Source: Mesorhabditis belari (Eukaryota; Nematoda; Chromadorea; Rhabditida; Rhabditidae). From it: a DNA stretch of 64,000 nt. Under the pieces are notes generated by a model. That model searched no databases. It was not told where the DNA came from and worked only from the letters and a program-made list of their open reading frames with translations. The position numbers and the translations under genes are program-made. The stretch covers positions 744,001-808,000 of the forward strand of contig CAUEEP010000891.1 of NCBI GenBank assembly GCA_958450365.1, written 5' to 3'. This document shows, in pieces, positions 1 to 11,940 of the stretch. Position 1 is the stretch's first letter; each line of letters starts with the position of its first letter.

Positions 1-2206
1 TTGTAGAGTCACGGGATTAGAATGATTGGGAATTTCCTGTGAATAGAAATCCCAAATATGTGGCTTTACTGAAGGTATACAGGGCTTAAGAAAAGTTCTG
101 TCACTTCTCTAAAGTTAGTCAAAGCTTAAAAACTGAATTTTGTGTGAGCTCAATGAAGAATATCATAAGAAAAGAGTAGAACTTTTAAATTATCTATTAG
201 GTAAATGCATAAGAAATGCGGATTTCAACATTTTCATAAATTTCCAGCGATAGAAGCCTGATATTGATGTTATAAACTGTTATAACTGTTATAAACTATT
301 TAAAAGCTGCAAATCTCCTCTACAAAATAGGCTAAAATGTGTTTCAATTGATCGAACCATTGAAGAAATTTCGAGGGCGAAATGCGAGTGATCAAAAAAG
401 GAATCGAGTCACTTTAGGGACAAGTTTAGTGTGTTCAAAATAGAGTTAGCTTCCCAAAATTGAAGATTTAAAAAAAAGGATAACTATTTATTCATATCAA
501 TTCATTAAAAAAGCCTAACGGAAATGCATTTACAGAAATTTAGATAGAGTGTAAGTTCAAAACCCTCAAAAATGTCAAAAAAAAAACCGGCTTTTTCACA
601 AAAAAGAAAAATTATTGTAAAAACAAAGTTTTCCCATGAAATGATCCCAACTCTTCATTATTTTGAATGGTATTTTGGGGCGGTTTTATTGATATTTTAG
701 GGCATTTTCCACTATATAGTCAAAACCGAACTCTTGTGAAAGTGGGGTTTTCAAAAAGTGCCCTTTTTTGATCACTCGCATTTCGCCCTCGAAATTTCTT
801 CAATGCTTCAATCAATTGAAACTCGTTTTAGCCTATTTTGTAGAGGAGATTTACAACTTTCAAATAGTTTATAACAGTTATAACAGTTTATAACATCGAT
901 ATCAAGTTTCTATCGTTGAAAATTTATGAAAAGGTTGAAATCCGCATTTCTAATAGAATTAGAACTCGAATTTTGCAGTATTTACATAAATTACTTTATA
1001 GTTTTTCATAAATTGCTCAAGAAAAGCTAGTTTATAGGCTGTTAGTGAGTGAATTTTTGCTTCAATTCGATATATTCAAATTTTACATGCATTTCCCTTA
1101 TTTCTATTGTTTATTCTAGGCGCAAAATCTCACAGATGATGCGTTTTAAACACTCTCTACGCACAAAACTTTGGATGATTTTCCTGGCGATAACTGTAAG
1201 TTGCTTAGATAATATTTTGACAATATATTTAGCCTCTCTTTTTTTGCTTTAATAACCCTTTTCCTCAAGTTTCAATAAAAGCAAAAAACTGAAAATAGAA
1301 CCGTCGTTTTATAGGTCAGAGCGAATTATAGTGACAACTTTTTGGAAAACTAGGAAATGTCTAGCTTATTTCAAAAGTGGCAAGTGTTATATAGAGAATT
1401 GTAGTCCTAATTCTTGGCTACAATTATCTACCAAAAACTTCCCAATTCGGCTTATACAACTCATTTAACAAGCGCTTGAATGAGCGCTAATCGACACCAC
1501 ACCAGCAAACCTATCTTTTGACCGCTTTTCTATATAAAATTTTGATTTGGAAACGTTTTTTTGGTCAAATTTGTGGTAATTTGGTTTAAAAGATTGTTTT
1601 AAATAAATTTATAGCGCTATAAAAGCTGATGTAACGAAATGAATATGAATTGAAGATCCAAAATACTCAATTTTCACCAAAAGGAGCTATGTATGTGTTT
1701 AAGTTGATGTCAATTAACTTAAATTTTCGTTATTCCAGTTCAACCAAAAGAGTTTAGTGTGTTTCTTAATGTTATTAAGTAATTCTAAACGCTATTTTTG
1801 TATTCAAACCTTTTCTTAACAATAGAGAAAAGCGCTTTAATAGAGAAAAGCGGTCAAATGATAGGTTTGCTGGTGTGGTGTCGATTAGTGCTCATTCAAG
1901 ACATTTCCTGCTTTTCCAAAAAGTTCCGGTAATTCGCGATCACTTTGTAGAAGATGGGTCTGATTCGAGCCTGATTTGCTTGATTTGAGCAGCTTGATTT
2001 AAACCTTTTTATAATTCTTTTATGCAAATCAAAGATGATTCTCCACTGCAGATCTCTGGAATAATCTTCTTCATCAGTCAATCACAACGGGATCGAGCGA
2101 GCGATTCCATGGCTCTATCAAAAGAAGAATTCTATCGATTAGCAGAGGTACAGTCGTTTGGTTTGACAGAAAAAATTGACGAATAGTTCTGGAAACGTTT
2201 TTTGAC
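1..2206 (+). repeat. Long direct repeat, copy A (gene-fragment-bearing duplication)
   Basis: Nearly identical to 12376-14988 and cut on the left by the window edge. In order it holds a fragment of a GH18 chitinase exon (about 28-76, reading [14 protein letters not shown] then a GT donor), a CAGGG-ended MITE beginning at 85, an inverted-repeat pair (about 205-405 against 765-955), a short signal-anchor exon (ATG at 1136, donor at 1196), and an ATG-initiated frame MALSKEEFYRLAE at about 2110 that meets TAG after some 25 codons. The repeat stops at 2206, just before the acceptor that in copy B leads into the spermidine-synthase-like gene, so this copy of exon 1 appears orphaned. Confidence 0.85.
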
Positions 2207-2337
2207 AGCTAAGCAAAAAGCAAACTGGCGAGAAACGGGCTAGTTACATAATAGAAGTGGATAAAGGGGATAAATGATCTTGTGGATAAAGGGTTTATAT
2301 TCTCTGAACTAGTGGTGTCATGATGTATCTGTTTGAC

Positions 2338-5300
2338 CTTGATCTTGACCGATTGCACATCATCATAGCTCCACCACTGTTTTCCAATGATCAACCATGG
2401 CACTTTTTGCTCAGCCTGCCAATATCTCGTCGCTCCAGCAGCCAGCATTTCACAAATCTAGAGAGGTTTAACAATTATAATAGCTAGAAGCTGTTTCCCT
2501 ATATTGATCACCTCAAAATAAGCAGCCATGCCGACTTCGTCGCTGAAGTGGTGAGCGGGAGCCACGGTGTTGCCAATAGAACCTGGTTGAATGGCAGATG
2601 AATTCTAAAACTCTGTATCATTATTGAGTTTTGGGTTATTACTCAGTTATTACTCAGTTATTAACTTTTTTCATTCTAAACTCATTCAAACTAGCCTCCT
2701 CTAACCCTTTACTAGCAGAAATAGGGATATTTCTTCTAGAATTTCGACAAAAAAAGAAATCATCGTTAAAACCTAGAGCTTACTACTAGCAAAAAGTCAA
2801 ACTAAGACTAACATTTCTGGTTTTTAAGCAAAAACTCAAAGAATTCAGTTCAAGCAACCTTCAACACCCATCCATGTCCGTAGGGTGCAATGCCGATCAC
2901 AATTTTCGCCTTGGGGAATCCTCTATTGTGCCATGCGTGAGCAGTCCAGTTCTACAAGTTGCATAGCTGACGATTTCTTTTTTGGTTGGGTAAATGAACC
3001 GGAGAGCTGTCTATGAACGGTGTGCCAAGCGTTTTTTTATGTTTTTTCCCACACCTCCGCTTCTCGCTCACGACAGGAACAACCAGCTTAGTTATCCCAA
3101 AGAAAACGACAAACTTTATGAATGAAACTACTTTTCTTTTCTAATAAACATATCTATTTCGACAGAAATTATTGTGTGGCAGTCCTTTACTTAGAAAATA
3201 TCTCTAGCAGAGCTGTCATGTAGCTTTCTAGCAAAGCAAATCTAGATCTAGCAAAGCTCAAATAGAAATGCTCATGTATCAAAAGGAATAGTAATTTATA
3301 ACCTTCTTTCAAAACATTTACCGTATTGTATTGACTTTGTGGTGGTAGCAAACCGGCTCTATTATATAGAGCCGAATTCATTCCCGTTTCCCCACCACTA
3401 GCAGAGGGGTACCAGAAGTCATAAGTCATCACGTTGAGAAAGTCGAGAGAACTGATGAATCTTTGATGATTCCCTTGAATATTCGCCTACTTGACCATTT
3501 CCGGTACATCGTAGCCGGTCATCATATCCACATCGGCCGCCACAGCAGCCGTCAACAAGAGCCTCGGTTTCCCAGATTGAAGAGCCTCGGCTACCATTGC
3601 CGCTTTAACGACCTAATATTTTATGTACAAGATGATCCAAAATTGTAGGTGAAATGCTTATTATTTACTATTATTAACTATCTTGATCTCCTCAAAGCTG
3701 AAATTATGCACTAGGCACAAAAGTATTTCAAAAATCAAATTCCAGCATTCAAACAAGACCAAAAAGCCAAGAAAGTTCAAGATTTTTGCAAAGTAAAGTT
3801 TTCTGATTTCATCTCTTTTTCTTAATGGCCTCAATTTGATGAATTATTCTGTCTAATAAGTTCTTGAGGCCTGCTCAAATCGTATAAAAATGTTGAAAGT
3901 TTGAAGAAAAGTCTTCTGAAAGCCTTCTGAAAGTCTGCGATGATCTGAAAGGTTGAGTAATCTGTTTTGAGGCAAAAGAAGATGCTTACTTCTTTCTTCT
4001 TTCCTTTCTTTTTCTTCCTTGTCTTTCTTATTTCTTCTAGGTAAGAAGGTGCCAAGTGGTAGTGCATCTTCCAGGTAACCAGAAGGTCGACGGTTCAAGT
4101 CCCCCTTGGTTCCAAATTCTTTGAAATTCTTTTTTCTTTTGGTACCATTTCAGTACTGCTTTTTTAGTTCCTTTTCGGTACAGATTTGGTTCCTTTTCGG
4201 TATAGATTTGGTTCCTTTTCTCTAGAGATTTGGTTCCTTTTCGGTATAGATTTGGTTCCTTTTCTCTAGAGATTTGGTTCCTTTTCTCTAGAGATTTGGT
4301 TCCTTTTCGGTATAGATTTGGTTCCTTTTCTCTAGAGATTTGGTTCCTTTTCGACAGAGATTTGGCTCCTTTTCGGTATAGATTTGGTTCCTTTTCTCTA
4401 GAGATTTGGTTCCTTTTCTCTAGAGATTTGGTTCCTTTTCGGTATAGATTTGGTTCCTTTTCTCTAGAGATTTGGTTCCTTTTCGGTATAGATTTGGTTC
4501 CTTTTCTCTAGAGATTTGGTTCCTTTTCGACAGAGATTTGGCTCCTTTTCGGTATAGATTTGGTTCCTTTTCTCTAGAGATTTGGTTCCTTTTCTCTAGA
4601 GATTTGGTTCCTTTTCGGTATAGATTTGGTTCCTTTTCTCTAGAGATTTGGTTCCTTTTCTCTAGAGATTTGGTTCCTTTTCTCTAGAGATTTGGTTCCT
4701 TTTCGACAGAGATTTGGTTCCTTTTCGACAGAGATTTGGCTCCTTTTCGGTATAGATTTGGTTCCTTTTCTCTAGAGATTTGGTTCCTTTTCGGTATAGA
4801 TTTGGTTCCTTTTCTCTAGAGATTTGGTTCCTTTTCTCTAGAGGTTTGATTCCTTTTCGGCAGAGATTTGGTTCCTTTCCGGTACAGATTTGGTTCCTTT
4901 CCTCTACAGATTTGGTTCCTTTTCGGTATAGATTTGGTTCCTTTTCTCTGGAGATTTGGTCCATTTTCGGTACTTGGTCACTCTGGACATCTTTTCTAAA
5001 CGCTTAACAGCGTGCTTGGCTAAAAATGATGATCTTTTTGAATTTAATCTTTAATTTATTCATTGATATCAAATAAAATTTTGGAAACAAACGTTTGACA
5101 GACGCTTTAACAAGAGCTCTAACTTTGTCTACAAAGCTTTTTTATAGCTTTTTTATTTGCATCTATAATTCTGAACGACTGTTATCGGAGTATCTAGCCA
5201 TGTCTAATACATTGTATAATATTAATTCCTTCAATACTTAAATATTCTGGTTTAAATCTTCATACAGGGTTCTGCCAAAAGTTCTATTTATAGATTTTAA

Positions 5301-6033
5301 GGCAAATACCAATCAACTCTAAAAATTTTTGAGCTTCTTTTATGAATATTGAATAAAAACGTATAAAAAGTGTCAAATAAAATGGTTCTAAAAGAGTTTT
5401 ATCGTTTACTAATAAGTAATCTATGTCATTGAGCTAGATATTTTAAAAGTTCTACTATTTTCTTATGATATTCTTCATTGAGCTGAAACAAAATTGAGTT
5501 TTTAAGCTTTTAAACTAACTTTAGGGAAGTGACAGAACTTTTCTTAAACCCTGTATACCTTCAGTAAAGCCACATATTTGGGATTTCTATTCACAGGAAA
5601 CTCCCAATCGAGATCGACTCCGTCAAAGCCATATTTTCGGACCCATTCGATTATCGAATTGATAAAAGTGCTTCGTCTTGTCAAATTCGATGTCATTTCC
5701 TGAAAATATGTCTATTATTATTGATTTTTAATGACTTTTTTAAACCTCCCAAATCTTTGTCCCAAAACTTCCCCCGCCTACTGAGAGCAAGGTTTTTAGA
5801 TCAGCTTGCTTTTTCTTCAGATTATTAACCAATGCGTATTGCCCGACTCCCCCATTTGAGCCTTTCAAATCAGTGGGATCATTGACTCTATAACTCTTTT
5901 GACGTTTTTAATATTATTTTTCCATCTTTACTTGATCTTGAAGGTGGTTTTATTAATGTAGGCGAAAGCGTAAATGATATGCGTGCACAGGCCAGGCTTG
6001 TAGTCGGATACAGAGAACTTGGCTCGTCCCGTT
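2338..6033 (-). CDS. GH18 chitinase-like gene, 8 exons visible, both termini missing
   Basis: Glycoside hydrolase family 18 proteins cleave beta-1,4-N-acetylglucosamine polymers; in nematodes they serve cuticle, eggshell or digestion. Exons on the minus strand: 6033-5932, 5887-5746, 5699-5559, 3612-3491, 3451-3322, 2951-2859, 2604-2512, 2457-2338. All junction phases agree. Visible motifs in order: [12 protein letters not shown] (first strand), [10 protein letters not shown], the catalytic [11 protein letters not shown] with the DxxDxDxE residues intact, [44 protein letters not shown], and a C-terminal [10 protein letters not shown]. One intron is only 39 nt (3490-3452), whereas 5558-3613 is swollen by a MITE and a 23-bp minisatellite. 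The N-terminal exon and the last barrel strand (usually a W near the active site) were not found: the 3' side runs into the long repeat, so the final exon may lie outside or be lost. Activity is therefore uncertain although the catalytic core reads cleanly. Confidence 0.85.
3960..4117 (+). repeat. tRNA-like sequence with upstream pyrimidine tract
   Basis: A CTTT-rich tract (about 3985-4040) is followed by a tRNA-like stretch with an A-box-like GCCAAGTGGTAGTGC and a B-box-like GGTTCAAGTCC. The anticodon arm does not fold well and the acceptor stem is poor. The same arrangement, pyrimidine tract then tRNA-like unit, recurs at 17.4, 42.2 and 58.7 kb, so it is more likely a dispersed tRNA-derived repeat than a functional tRNA. 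Confidence 0.5.
4160..4965. repeat. 23-bp minisatellite in a chitinase intron
   Basis: About 35 units of a 23-bp motif, TTTGGTTCCTTTTC plus a variable end (TCTAGAGAT, GGTATAGAT or GACAGAGAT). Variants alternate in blocks, suggesting higher-order copying. It stays open in several frames on both strands only because 3 x 23 bp is 23 codons; it is not a gene. It starts just after a tRNA-like sequence whose 3' end (CCTTGGTTCC) resembles the unit, a plausible seed. Confidence 0.95.
5265..5553. mobile_element. MITE with CAGGGTT termini and TA target duplication
   Basis: Starts CAGGGTTCTGCCAAAAGTTC and ends with the inverted form GAACTTTTCTTAAACCCTG; flanked by TA on both sides, the hallmark of Tc1/mariner superfamily insertion. 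It lies a few bases downstream of a chitinase splice donor (exon end 5559). No coding capacity, so it is non-autonomous. Its exon-proximal end is also found next to the chitinase exon fragments at 85 and in copy B. Confidence 0.8.
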
Positions 6034-6081
6034 CTAAAAAACCCGTCGATTAAGGAAATTTCATCAATTAAAAAAGTAATA

Positions 6082-8067
6082 CAGGCTGAAAAGTTCTGTC
6101 CGCATTAATAAACGTGTCTTTATAATAAAGCTTGTAAAAGCCGAATGTTTCTTAAATTTTAATGGCTAATGCCATTCACGTTGGGCTGAAAAAAATCTAG
6201 CAAGGTAGGGAAAAAGTTGGTCTACAAGGTTAAAGATATTCAACTATTCAATCGATTTGGTGGGAAATTCCTTTCAAATGTAAAGATATTCAATTTACTC
6301 GACGTGTAAAGAGGATTACTTCGTAGTTACTCGACCAAAAAACGCCGATTAATCGAGTACAGATTACTCATGCAGATTTTACTCGAGTAATTACTTACTT
6401 ACTCGCGAGGAATACACTCTAGTCTATAGTAGTCTACAGGATGGCTGAAAAGTTCTGTCCGCTTTAATAGACGTATCTTTATAGCAAAACTCTCTCAAGG
6501 TAAAGCAAAATAAAACTCAAATTTAGAAAACTCCTTTATTTTTAGCTTTTATATGTTGTTTTAAAGAGAAATTTCTTTTTTGAAGTGCCTTTTTAGTGTT
6601 TTTTCAATCTTACGCTACGCAACTCCCTCAAACTCTCGCGATTCTTAAGCTTGATTAACAATGTTTGAGACTCTTAAAATTGATAATTTCAAAAGCAAAT
6701 TGACTGTGTAAAGTATAGTTTTAAAGAAAAAATAGTTCTGTAAAAACCGAGTGTTTCTTAAATTTTAATGGCTACTGCCATTCACGTTGAGCTGAAAAAA
6801 ATCTAGCAAGGTAGGGAAAAAGTTAGTCTACAAGGTGGCTGAAAAGTTCTGTCCGCATTAATAGAAATGTCTTTATAATAAAACTTTGCCTAGATAAAGC
6901 AAAATGAAACTCAAATTTAGAAAATTCCACTATTTTTATCTTTTATATGTAGAGATATTTGTTTTTTGAAGTTCCTTTTTTAATGTTTTTTCAATCTTAC
7001 GCAACTCCCTTAAACTCCCGCCATTTTTAAGCTCGACTAACAATGTTTGAAACTCTCAAAATCGATAATTTCAAAAGCAATCTGACTGTGTAAAGTATAG
7101 TTTTAAAGAAAAATGCTTCTTTTTTCAGATAGGCCATCCAAATTTGCTTTTAAAGAAGTCAAAACTGGTTTAGAGAACGAATTGTAGAAACTTGACAAGC
7201 GATCGAACTGAAAAACGGTATTGGCTCACAGGAATTAATACTAAAAAAGTCTTTGAAACGATACTTTTGGTATCTCCAGGTTTATCTGACTCTTTTTGGT
7301 TTATCTGTAAAAAATTGTTTAGTCATTCAAATTTAAGATACATTAGGCTTTTACCAGTTTTATTCTAGAGTCAAATCTACTAACGCGGACAGAAATTTTC
7401 AGCCATCCTGTAGAATCTGAAATTTGTATCCTTTGTAAAATTTGAATCCTTTTGTCTTACATGACATTACATGACTAAAACTTGAATTCTCTTGTCTTGA
7501 TGGATTAGCAAGGGAGTCGTATGCGTAGATTCCGAATTTCGACAAATCAGACCTCGCTGTCACGTCAAATTTGGACTAAAAGGCAAAAGCTACGCAACTG
7601 AACGCTTTTCCTCAGTCTTTGCCTTTTAGCCCAAATTTGACGTGTCAGCGAGGTCTGATTTATCGAACTTCGGAATTTACGCCATTTTTAAGCTCGACTA
7701 ACAATGTTTGAGACTCTCAAAATCGATAATTTCAAAAGCAATCTGACTGTGTAAAGTATAGTTTTAAAGAAAAATGCTTCGTTTTTCAGATAGGTCATCA
7801 AAATTTGCTTTTAAAGAAGTCAAAACTGGTTTAGAGAACGAATTGTAGAAACTTGACAAGCGATCGAACCGAAAAACGGTATTGGCTCACAGGAATTAAT
7901 ACTAAAAAAGTCTTTGAAACGATACTTTTCGTATCTTTAGGCTTATATTATTAGCGTAGAGTAAAAAATTGTGTAACCATTCAAATTTAAGATACATTAG
8001 GCTTTTACAAGTGTTATCATAGAGACAAATCTACTAATGCGGACAGAACTTTTCAGTAACCTTGTAG
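6082..8067. mobile_element. Nested MITE cluster (GGCTGAAAAGTTCTGTCCGC termini)
   Basis: Terminal motifs starting CAGG or CAAGG followed by TGGCTGAAAAGTTCTGTCC occur at about 6082, 6437 and 6832; the inverted ends occur at about 7412 and 8065. Internal blocks (CAAAATGAAACTCAAATTTAG; GATCGAACTGAAAAACGG) are repeated between members, so several related non-autonomous elements inserted into each other. A separate hairpin (arms about 7540-7590 and 7620-7672) sits inside. No transposase is visible. Confidence 0.75.
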
Positions 8068-8807
8068 TTTATTTAAATAAAGAGCTAGAGATTCGAGAGA
8101 TTATTTAAATAAAGAGCTAGAGCTAGAGACAAGATATTTCTCAAACTACTCTTGTACCGGTTCCCAATCACTACCATCTACCCTATTTTCTGTTGTTCCC
8201 ATTAGCGTAACCAAACTACAGTCAAAGTGTTTGCTTTAGTTGAGTTTTGAAAGAAATTTCCATGATGTTTACAAAATTCGATTTAAAGTTTACAGAAAAT
8301 TTAACATTAACGTTTATTTCTTAAGATCACTGCACCATATACAAAATCGAAATCTAATAGAAATCGATTGATCGTGCGTGCCTTGTGGCTCTAGCCAATG
8401 AGCTCAAACTCTTTCTTTCTGGCAAAAAAAACCCTTGCCTAAGTATTAGGTATTGACCGAACCGGGACCACTCCACACCCCCAAGATGACCACAGCATCG
8501 GTGTTCGCCCTCTTCCGGTGAAACTCCCGTGAATTGGGATAATATAATAAATTTTACCTTAATAAAAAGTGCATAGAAAGCGCCACTATTACACTTTTTT
8601 GAATCAAATTTGAGAAACTATCGTTTTCTGAAACTTTTCTGAAACCAGGCACTTTAGAAAGCATTTATTTCAAAAAGCACCCTTTCCAATGTTGATTTCC
8701 GATTAGAAATTCTATTTTCGAAAATGCACTTACCTATATTGAGCCCAATTCGTGAAATAACACGGACGGATGTAGGCAGCTATGTAGTAGATTTTCATAT
8801 GTATATA
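8068..8807. other. Intergenic, no gene seen
   Basis: AT-rich sequence with a small tandem duplication of AAATAAAGAGCTAGAG near 8075-8120. No supported exon or RNA gene. Confidence 0.5.
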
Positions 8808-9858
8808 TTGGATTGGTGAATTGAAAACTGCCGGCTATTGTCATATGTCACAGTTTGAGCACTTTCTTCAAAAGAAACCCATTTTGGTGTCAATGGAAAA
8901 GTTGTAGAGAATCAAAAATCAAGCTTATATCCAAATTTTCAGAACGATTCAAAAGCTAGTTTTCAAGAAATGCCAAATTTACGAATTTTCACAAAACTTG
9001 CATTTTAAGCGAAACTACTTAGTGTATCTTTTTTGGAAATTTGGCTATAAGCCTAATTTTTGATTCTCTACAACTTTTCTATTGACACCAAAATCGGTTT
9101 CTTTTGAAGAAAGTGCTCAAACTGGGACATGTGACATCTCCAGTCCCCATTTTTGAGTCCCACACTTGTCTCACACACAAACTAGAATCCTACTACGAAA
9201 GGAAAGCCTTTCTTTCTCGAATTGTGACAGGAGATGAGAAATGGATTTTATCTGTGAACTTTCGGAGGAAGTAGCAATAGGTGGGGCCAGGCGAGAAACC
9301 GGAAAGTGGCCCCAAGCCCGATTTGCACCAGAAGAAGTTTATGCTCTGCGTTTTCTGGGATATGGTGGGAATGGTGTACTGGGAGTTGCTGAATAGCAAG
9401 ACGTCCCTTAATGCAATCAAATACAGCGAACAGTTGGGAAAGGTGAATGAATCTCTGAAGAAGAATAGGCCCTCCAAGTCAAAGAACGTTCTCATCCACG
9501 ACAACGCGCGCCCTCATGTTGCAAAACTGACTCGCTCTAAAATAAACAGCCTTGTTTGGGAACTTTTGGCGCATTCCCTATACAGTCCGGACCTCGCCCC
9601 TTTTGATTACTATTTATTCCGGATCATGAGTAATGAGCTTGCGGGAGAACACTTCGATTCGGAAGAAGCAGTGAAAAATTGGCTTTGAAAGTTTTTCGAT
9701 TCAAAACCAGAATCCTACTACGAAAGCGGAATCCGCAAATTACCTGTAAAATGGGCAGAAGTCGTCAATAATAATGGAAATTATTTGGAATGAATTTATG
9801 GTTTTATGTGGAATAAATTTTAGTTCAAAGTCCGGCAGTTTTCAATTCACCAACTCAA
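8808..9858 (+). mobile_element. Mariner-family transposon, degenerate copy
   Basis: Ends TTGGATTGGTGAATTGAAAA and, inverted, TTTTCAATTCACCAACTCAA, next to TA. The 5' third is a 300-bp hairpin (TTTGAGCACTTTCTTCAAAAG against CTTTTGAAGAAAGTGCTCAAA), followed by a partial transposase frame. The N-terminal DNA-binding part is missing, apparently replaced by the hairpin, so the copy cannot be autonomous. Same structure as 62494-63413. Confidence 0.9.
9195..9793 (+). pseudogene. Mariner transposase catalytic domain, broken
   Basis: The catalytic triad is recognisable: RIVTGDEKW supplies the first Asp, VLIHDNARPH the second, and LAPFDYYLF the third, with 34 residues between the last two (mariner D,D34D signature). 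Two in-frame stops (TAG at 9272 and 9278) separate the first Asp block from the rest, and a TGA follows VKNWL near 9688, after which the frame resumes (KFFDSKPESYYE to NGNYFE). The HTH domain is absent. Encodes no functional enzyme. Confidence 0.9.
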
Positions 9859-10674
9859 TAGTAGAAAAAAAGCTCACAAAAGTTCACTTACCCTTAGACG
9901 AGAAGGAGTATAGTAAAAAATAAAATATGGATAAGTTTAAAGTATAAAATTTCATTCTCGAGTGTTAAAATAATATTTTTTTTCCTGTTTTTCATGTTTT
10001 TCATGATTCAAATGAGCTCGTTTTCTCGTTTATGAAATTTCAAAGCCGATTTTCTATTTGATTGAATCGAAAATTTGTCAACATATTTATTTTTTCAACT
10101 CTTTTTGGCTTTTATGCTTTTTTAAATTGACTTTTTGAAAGGGGAAAAGCTTTTTACAGAGATTTAAAGAGATTTACAGAGATTTACGGAGATTTACAGA
10201 GCTGGCATCGATAACTCGTGCCGTAGTTGTAAGTCTTTACCGTCCAAATCAATTAGTTCACATTGCACCATCCTTTAAGCTCTTCTATTATAGTTTAAAT
10301 TTAGTCTTATATCAAATTACTTGCTCATAAATCCTTTCTAATGATTAGCAGTCAAAAAGAGAGCAAACTCCAATTTCTTTTGGTAAATTTGGCCCTTTTA
10401 TCGAGCGATTTCTCATCGAGTTATAAGGGCATCTTTGTGAAAGAATTTCCTAAGAATCCAGCAAAATTTTGGACAATTACAAACTTGCGATCACTGGATA
10501 AATACACTCCAATCAATCTGAATAAAAGATTGATCCATTTTGAATTGATAATAAATTGACAATGAACAAAATGGAATTGACAATAACGAGAAGAATTTGA
10601 AGAGAGAATCGACAAAGAAAACATCATTCAGCGTTTCAAATAATAATAAATGACGAGTGATGGGAATTCTTTGT
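9859..10674. other. Intergenic, no gene seen
   Basis: Low-complexity AT-rich DNA with a short repeat of GATTTACAGA (10155-10200). A 72-codon open frame at 10341 has no motif and an opposite-strand twin; not accepted as a gene. Confidence 0.5.
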
Positions 10675-11190
10675 ATTAGGTTGGTGAATTGAAAACTGCG
10701 GGACTTTGAACGAAAATTTATTCAACATAAAACCATCACATTATTCCAAATAATTTCTATTATTCTTGACGACTTCTGCCCATTTTACAGGCAATTTGCG
10801 GATTCCTCTTTCGTAGTAGGATCTTGGTTTGTGTGTGGGACAAGTGTGACTGCTTCTTCCGAATCGAAGTGTTCATTAGCTCATTAAGCTCATTAGTCAT
10901 GATCCGGAATAAATAGTAATCAAAAGGGGCAAGACTGTATGGGGAATGCGCCAAGAGTTCCCAAACAAGGCTATTTATTTTAGAGCGAGTCTGTTTTGCA
11001 ACATGAGGGCGCGCGTTGTCGTGGATGAGAACGATCTTTGACTTGGAGGGCCTATTCTTCTTCAGGGATTCATTCACCTTTCCCAACTGTTCACCGTATT
11101 TGATTGCATTAACGGTCATCTGGCTATCCAGCAACTCCCAGTACAACTTCAATTCCCAGCTTTTTGTCAGCTTTTTGTCAACCTTTTATT
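10675..11190 (-). pseudogene. Truncated mariner copy (minus), transposase 3' part
   Basis: Begins with the mariner inverted end (TTGGTGAATTGAAAACTGCG) and reads antisense into the transposase C-terminal half: IVLIHDNARPHVAK and DYYLFRIM are visible. A deletion removes the SPD of the third-Asp block and later sequence is frameshifted. The 5' part of the element is missing. Confidence 0.85.
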
Positions 11191-11748
11191 GAGTTGGTGA
11201 ATTGGAAACTGCCGGACTTTGAACTAAAATTTATTCAACATAAAACCATGAATTCATTCGAAATAATTTCCATTATTATTGACGACTTCTGCCCATTTTA
11301 AAGGCAATTTGCGGATTCCTCTTTCGTAGTAGGATTTTGGTTTTGAATCGAAAAACTTTCAAAACCAATTTTTGACTGCTTCTTCCGAATCGAAATGTTC
11401 TCCCGCAAGCTCATTAGTCATGATCCGGAATAAATAGTAATCAGAAGGGGCAAGGTCCGGACTGTATGGGGAATAGGCCAAAATTTCTTAAACAAGGCTA
11501 TTTATTTGAGAGCGAGTCAGTTTTGCAACATGAGGGCGCGCCTTGTCGTGGATGAGAACGATCTTTGACTTGGAGGGCCTATTCTGCTTCAGGGATTCAT
11601 TCACCTTTCCCAACTGTTCACTGTATTTGATTTCATTAAAGGTCGTCTTGCTATCCAGCAACTCCCAGTACACCACTCCCGCCATATCCCAGAAAACGCA
11701 GAGCATCAACTTCTTCTGGTACAAATCGGGTTTAGGGTCACCTTCGGT
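11191..11748 (-). pseudogene. Second truncated mariner copy (minus)
   Basis: Starts with the terminal motif GTTGGTGAATTGGAAACTGC directly after the previous fragment, and reads antisense transposase: FMLCVFWDM-like LMLCVFWDMAG, IVLIHDKARPH (second catalytic Asp retained but Asn changed to Lys), then a stop before the third Asp. Truncated at the same side as its neighbours. Confidence 0.85.
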
Positions 11749-11940
11749 TGGTTGGTGAATTGAAAACTGCGAGACTTTGAACGAAAATTTATTCAACATA
11801 AAACCATCAATTCATTCCAAATAATTTCCATTATTATTGACGACTTCTGCCCATTTACAGGCAATTTGCGGATTTCTCTTTCGTAGTAGGATTTTGGTTT
11901 GTGTGTGAGACAAGTGTGAGACTCAAAAATGGGGGACTTC
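11749..11940 (-). mobile_element. Third mariner fragment (terminus plus 3' end)
   Basis: GTTGGTGAATTGAAAACTGC starts a third copy in the same orientation, covering only the terminal about 190 bp up to the CTCAAAAATGGGGGACT segment that normally adjoins the hairpin. Three same-orientation 5'-truncated copies in a row suggest insertion into each other or tandem duplication. Confidence 0.8.
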
